A stretch of 8,744 nt of DNA from the NCBI GenBank assembly GCA_025061245.1, contig JANZKD010000070.1, forward strand, positions 1 to 8,744, in the 5' to 3' direction. Under the pieces are notes generated by a model. It had not been told where the DNA came from, did no database searches, and saw only the letters and a program-made list of their open reading frames with translations. Positions 6,211-8,744 of the stretch are shown piece by piece. The position numbers and the translations under genes were made by a program. This DNA comes from Candidatus Culexmicrobium profundum. Lineage in GTDB: Archaea; Thermoproteota; Methanomethylicia; Culexarchaeales; Culexmicrobiaceae. Within the stretch, counting starts at the first letter, position 1, and every line of letters begins with the position of its first letter.

Positions 6211-6346
6211 CAATTTCATATATTTCATGCAATTATCATTACTAACATGTGTTTAACATTCTTACTTACTATAACATGTCAAATTAAAATGAAAATGTTA
6301 AGGAAATATAATTTATCGAAATTATAAATTAAGATGAATTTAACAT
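6211..6346. other. AT-rich gap with repeated TAACAT motifs
   Basis: No open frame with a believable start is present. TAACATGT occurs at 6243-6250 and again at 6272-6279. TTAACATT (6253-6260) has its exact complement AATGTTAA at 6294-6301, and another TTAACATC lies at 6340-6347. T-rich runs read on the minus strand (about 6276-6295) could terminate the methyltransferase transcript. Whether the repeats are binding sites or low-complexity sequence is open. Confidence 0.3.
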
Positions 6347-6700
6347 CTAAAATATTTTGAGAATAAATCTCCATTTAACTCTCTTCTTATATTGAAGGTA
6401 TTCTTCGCGGAACTTCTTTATTAAAAATTTTTCTTCATATATGCTGACAATATACCATATAGGTATTAGAATAATTGATAGGGTAAGCATTATGTAATTG
6501 ATGAAAATTAGGCTTAATCCAAAATTGATAAATATAAATCCTGAATATACAGGATGACGAATTTTAGAATAGATACCCTGTGTAGCGAGCTTAGTTACTT
6601 TTTTCGGCTGTCCATGTTCTCTTGGAAGTTCTCTATGAACCAAAATTATTAAAACAATACCTAAGGAAAGCATAACCAATCTAATAATAGGTCCCACCAA
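6347..6700 (-). CDS. Isoprenylcysteine methyltransferase-like membrane protein (possibly N-terminally broken)
   Basis: An ICMT/phospholipid-methyltransferase-like (isoprenylcysteine carboxyl methyltransferase superfamily) membrane enzyme using S-adenosylmethionine. The signature is intact: TQGIYSKIRHPVYSGFIFINFGLSL (about residues 40-64) carries the G-x-Y-x-x-x-R-H-P-x-Y-x-G motif. EEKFLIKKFREEYLQYKKRVKWRF (89-112) carries the C-terminal E-E-x-x-L-x-x-x-F-x-x-x-Y-x-x-Y motif. Helices lie at about 4-21, 53-70 and 70-88. At 117 residues it is short for the family. The start shown is TTG 6700, with no convincing ribosome site nearby. In the same frame, five codons farther upstream, is a TGA (6716-6718), and beyond it the frame reopens to an ATG at 6802. 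The true gene may span 6347-6802. Archaea lack CaaX prenylated proteins in general, so the substrate is unknown. Confidence 0.75.
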   Translation of the reverse strand: MVGPIIRLVMLSLGIVLIILVHRELPREHGQPKKVTKLATQGIYSKIRHPVYSGFIFINFGLSLIFINYIMLTLSIILIPIWYIVSIYEEKFLIKKFREEYLQYKKRVKWRFILKIF

Positions 6701-6802
6701 GTAGGGAAGAGCGAATCAATATTTTCTGAAAAAGATTATGCAAATCAAAAGTGAAATATAATTCATGAACATTATACTACGATAAAGAGGAAGAGAAAAC
6801 AT
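6701..6802 (-). other. Probable N-terminal extension of the methyltransferase behind an in-frame TGA
   Basis: In the same minus-strand frame as the methyltransferase, an ATG at 6800-6802 opens MFSLPLYRSIMFMNYISLL and continues CIIFFRKY up to TGA (6716-6718). FALPY follows and leads directly into the annotated protein. GGTGGAGG stands immediately before this ATG (6803-6810), and a TATA-like GATTTAAACA at 6867-6876 suits a leader of about 40 bases. The segment adds the transmembrane helix one would expect, bringing the product to 151 residues plus the stop codon, normal for the family. It could be a nonsense mutation (pseudogene), a sequencing error, stop read-through, or a chance open stretch. 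Confidence 0.45.
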
Positions 6803-6866
6803 CCTCCACCTTTCCCACCAAACTCTTTAAGTATGCTAGTAAAATTTGTTTTCTCTCTGATTGCTA

Positions 6867-6876
6867 TGTTTAAATC
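6867..6876 (-). promoter_or_regulatory. TATA-like box upstream of the methyltransferase region
   Basis: On the minus strand this reads GATTTAAACA, about 66 bases before the ATG at 6802. It supports transcription starting well before the short methyltransferase frame, hence the longer gene model. Confidence 0.3.
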
Positions 6877-6889
6877 ATGAACTCAATAA

Positions 6890-8041
6890 TTAAACTTGGT
6901 TAACAACATATATTTTAACTTCAGGTCTTTCAACTTCAAGAAATCTACTCATTCTATTGATTTCTAATTTTATTAATTCAACTTCATCATTATCCAGCGT
7001 TTTAAACAATTTAACCTCAAATTTCGGCGTTTTCTTCCCCTTTCTATATTTCCAAGTTCCAATAACTCTTCCATTCATTAGAATAGTTGCAGCAATATCT
7101 CCCAGGGGAAGTAAAACCATTCGTTTATAAATTGGATTCAAAATTCTTGTCTTATCTTTATAACCCATTATCAATGGATCAAAGGGTGGCAGTAAATGAA
7201 TTGAGAAATAAGAAGAAAACTTCTCCTCTAGAAGTTTGAAATCTCTTTCAAAAAGCCAAAACTCTCCCTTCAACCCATTAATTCTGACTTGTACAATTCC
7301 ATCTTCTAATGAATCAAGAATATGCTTAGCTTCTTTAACAGTAAAGCCAGTCCAATAAGCAAAGTCTTGAATGGAAGCTGGACCGTAAGAAGATAAATAC
7401 CAAGTTAAAAGTTTCCTTTTCGCCTCTTCAGGGCTTATTGACTCTAGACAGAGATCCGGCAGCCAATAGTCAATTCTCGCAAATCTATATTCCCTAAAGT
7501 GATACCATGGACCTATAGGTTTCGCATGACAAACCATTCCCTCATAGCTCAATTCCCTCAACAAACGAGAAACAAGAATTTTACCCTCAGAAGACTTCAT
7601 ATCCAGAAATTCACATATTTCTCTACGCGTCAAAGTCTGCTCTGAAAGAAGCTTTAAAATTCTATCTTTAATCTTACTTCTTTCAATTTTCGATAAAGTT
7701 TTTTGCTTCCTTCTTAGAAACCTCTGCCAATGAATCATTAAATTCTCCCTTAAAGCTTGAATATAAATTGGAAGGTCAATTGAAGGAATTATGTGAACTG
7801 TCCCCCGCATACACCAAGTTTTAACCAAAGTTCGACTCTCATAAAGAGCATCCTCCAAACTTCTCCTATCAAAGCTTTCAATTCTATTCCACAAAGAAAG
7901 GTTAACAGTTAAAGCTCCCTGAGCATTCAACCCACAAATATCATGCACAACTTTTAACAAGTCCCTATTCTCAGCATTCCTAACTAAATAGTGCTTCATA
8001 AGATTCAGCCAATTAGCTTCTTCAAACACTATACTCTGCAA
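6890..8041 (-). CDS. Winged-helix DNA-binding protein, PF06224 (AlkZ/YcaQ-like) family
   Basis: A 383-residue protein of the HTH_42 family (PF06224, formerly DUF1006), which includes the DNA glycosylases AlkZ and YcaQ/AlkX that unhook interstrand crosslinks. In order: HDICGLNAQGALTVNLSLW (33-51); the hallmark ESRTLVKTWCMRGTVHIIP (68-86); a winged-helix region at about 120-170 (ILKLLSEQTLTRREICEFL); YGPASIQDFAYWTG (219-232); HLLPPFDPLIMGY (282-294); and the C-terminal NGRVIGTWKYRKGKK barrel (323-337). Length and order are complete. The catalytic QxQ or QxD of the characterised glycosylases aligns with N39-A40-Q41, so the first catalytic Gln is Asn. Repair activity is therefore uncertain, and a regulator or altered specificity is possible. 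The start is TTG 8041. A TATA-like CTTTAAATT at about 8059-8067 would make it nearly leaderless. No other repair gene is nearby. Confidence 0.85.
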   Translation of the reverse strand: MQSIVFEEANWLNLMKHYLVRNAENRDLLKVVHDICGLNAQGALTVNLSLWNRIESFDRRSLEDALYESRTLVKTWCMRGTVHIIPSIDLPIYIQALRENLMIHWQRFLRRKQKTLSKIERSKIKDRILKLLSEQTLTRREICEFLDMKSSEGKILVSRLLRELSYEGMVCHAKPIGPWYHFREYRFARIDYWLPDLCLESISPEEAKRKLLTWYLSSYGPASIQDFAYWTGFTVKEAKHILDSLEDGIVQVRINGLKGEFWLFERDFKLLEEKFSSYFSIHLLPPFDPLIMGYKDKTRILNPIYKRMVLLPLGDIAATILMNGRVIGTWKYRKGKKTPKFEVKLFKTLDNDEVELIKLEINRMSRFLEVERPEVKIYVVNQV

Positions 8042-8160
8042 CTAGTATCTACTCCAGAATTTAAAGATGTAAACGTGTATGTATATAGATTATGTTCATT
8101 CATATTCAATAAGACTATTGGAAGACACCTCTAAAGTAAGCATAATTATTTTAAATAAAA

Positions 8161-8175
8161 TTTAAATATTTAAAG
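8161..8175 (+). promoter_or_regulatory. TATA-like region of the small membrane protein gene
   Basis: TTTAAATATTTAAAG lies within a longer A/T stretch (8149-8190) and about 50 bases before the ATG at 8221, so a leader of about 30 bases carrying the ribosome site fits. The low complexity makes the exact box uncertain. Confidence 0.4.
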
Positions 8176-8208
8176 TAAAAAATTAAAATATTGAGTGTAA
8201 GTTATCTT

Positions 8209-8213
8209 GAGGT
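8209..8213 (+). promoter_or_regulatory. Shine-Dalgarno site deciding the ATG 8221 start
   Basis: GAGGT lies seven bases before ATG 8221 and inside the frame that would begin at TTG 8191, so it favours the shorter 69-residue protein. Confidence 0.6.
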
Positions 8214-8220
8214 AAAATTC

Positions 8221-8430
8221 ATGACTATAGAAGATATGTTTAAAGTAATAGTTTTAATCTTAAGCCTATGGTACATTTCATATGACATCTATGCTATAAT
8301 AATGATAACTCCCTCCCTAAATATTCACTACATCTTTTGGATAATGACAAGGTTACTTCCTCCACTAGCAATCATACTCCTCATAATAAAAGAGCATAAT
8401 GAAATCTTAATCCCAGAAGATGTACATTAA
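8221..8430 (+). CDS. Small two-helix membrane protein, function unknown
   Basis: A 69-residue protein I do not recognise. Hydrophobic stretches at about residues 7-29 (FKVIVLILSLWYISYDIYAI) and 40-57 (IMTRLLPPLAIILLII) predict two membrane helices with a short polar link (TPSLNIHYIF). The C-terminal tail is acidic (KEHNEILIPEDVH). A good Shine-Dalgarno and an AT-rich promoter region upstream support expression. A TTG at 8191 in the same frame would add ten residues but is less well supported. It is divergent from the PF06224 gene, sharing a region of about 180 bases. No functional call can be made. Confidence 0.6.
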   Translation: MTIEDMFKVIVLILSLWYISYDIYAIIMITPSLNIHYIFWIMTRLLPPLAIILLIIKEHNEILIPEDVH

Positions 8431-8744
8431 CAAAAAACTAAAATTGACATCAAAAATACATTAAAACCAAATCACAACCATACCTAAAATAATTAAACTC
8501 CAACCATAAAATAAGCGTAATAAAATCAACTAACAAATACCTCCACATCATCAAAATAAAAAGAAAATACAAAATAAAAACTCAATAAAACCTTTAACCG
8601 CCTATTAGGATTCAATGCTCCATAAACCATTGTGAGTAGAAAATTCAAAAGAAACATTCACCTTCAAATCCTTTCATAAAGTTATCCACATGTTGAAGCA
8701 TACTAAACAGGAACACAAACATACTTCTTTGAGAAGGTATTACA
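8431..8744. other. Right-end stretch without a clear gene; G-poor on the plus strand
   Basis: By hand count, 8431-8590 contains about 95 A, 32 C, 29 T and only 4 G. The last 150 bases have ordinary composition. On the minus strand the A runs become T runs (about 8551-8590), which could terminate transcription of a minus-strand gene entering from the right. One minus-strand frame is open from the window edge to a TGA near 8648 (about 31 codons) but shows no recognisable family. A 33-residue hydrophobic minus-strand frame (8450-8551) also exists but has no ribosome site and is probably chance. Confidence 0.3.

Noticed and set aside
6102..6220. Minus-strand open stretch of about 40 codons through the GC-rich island (protein-like piece containing GDPAIIPGSVKDAVHIKFGP)
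   Set aside because: It looks protein-like and could be a gene relic, but it has no start codon, is bounded by stops, and matches no family I can name. The plus strand also has an open stretch here, as GC-rich sequence often gives by chance. Kept as the main alternative to the ncRNA call.
6716..6718. TGA as a selenocysteine codon in the methyltransferase
   Set aside because: This family has no known selenoproteins and the position is in a hydrophobic N-terminal part away from the catalytic motifs; no SECIS-like hairpin was recognised.
8450..8551. 33-residue hydrophobic minus-strand reading frame starting ATG ATG
   Set aside because: No ribosome site upstream, and the composition follows from the T-rich minus strand. 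Nothing independent supports it.
1..8744. CRISPR array, tRNA, rRNA or complete insertion sequence
   Set aside because: No regularly spaced repeats, no cloverleaf with T-loop motif, no rRNA signature, and no transposase or terminal inverted repeats with target duplications were found by reading both strands.

Overview
The window looks like part of an AT-rich archaeal chromosome, probably from the Thermoproteota/TACK group and probably thermophilic. The evidence is TATA-like boxes about 25-30 bases before likely starts, Shine-Dalgarno motifs of the GGTGA/GAGGT kind, frequent TTG starts, and archaeal-type families: a PF01637 ATPase, a HEPN/nucleotidyltransferase pair and a TrmO-like methyltransferase. 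Lineage is inferred from gene content and base composition only. No rRNA, tRNA, CRISPR array or complete insertion sequence was seen.

Layout. Positions 1-1607 hold two convergent MFS transporters, one cut by the left edge, with one base between their stops. A short divergent promoter region (1608-1738) carries an interrupted 33-base dyad directly before the next start. A plus-strand run follows: an archaeal ATPase with a C-terminal winged helix (1739-2851), a threonine/serine dehydratase (2912-3856), a flavin-reductase-like protein (3975-4532) and a TrmO-type tRNA methyltransferase (4617-5117). The gaps of 60-118 bases suggest separate promoters rather than one tight operon.

From 5114 to 6011 a HEPN gene and a nucleotidyltransferase gene overlap on the minus strand, the arrangement of HEPN/MNT toxin-antitoxin modules. 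Behind them, about 335 bases without a protein gene contain a GC-rich island near 6091-6210 (about 51% GC against about 23% just to its left). It holds small hairpins, C/D-box-like motifs and a TATA-like box at the right distance, so it is the best candidate for an undescribed non-coding RNA here.

Farther right are a minus-strand isoprenylcysteine-methyltransferase-like gene (6347-6700), whose frame continues upstream past one in-frame TGA to an ATG at 6802; a PF06224 (AlkZ/YcaQ-like) winged-helix protein (6890-8041) with NAQ where the DNA glycosylases carry QxQ or QxD; and a small two-helix membrane protein (8221-8430). The last ~315 bases hold no convincing gene. Their first 160 bases are almost free of G on the plus strand.

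Most genes are housekeeping or accessory singletons with no shared pathway visible. The parts most likely to act together are the HEPN/nucleotidyltransferase pair, possibly with the adjacent RNA candidate, and the ATPase with the dyad at its start.
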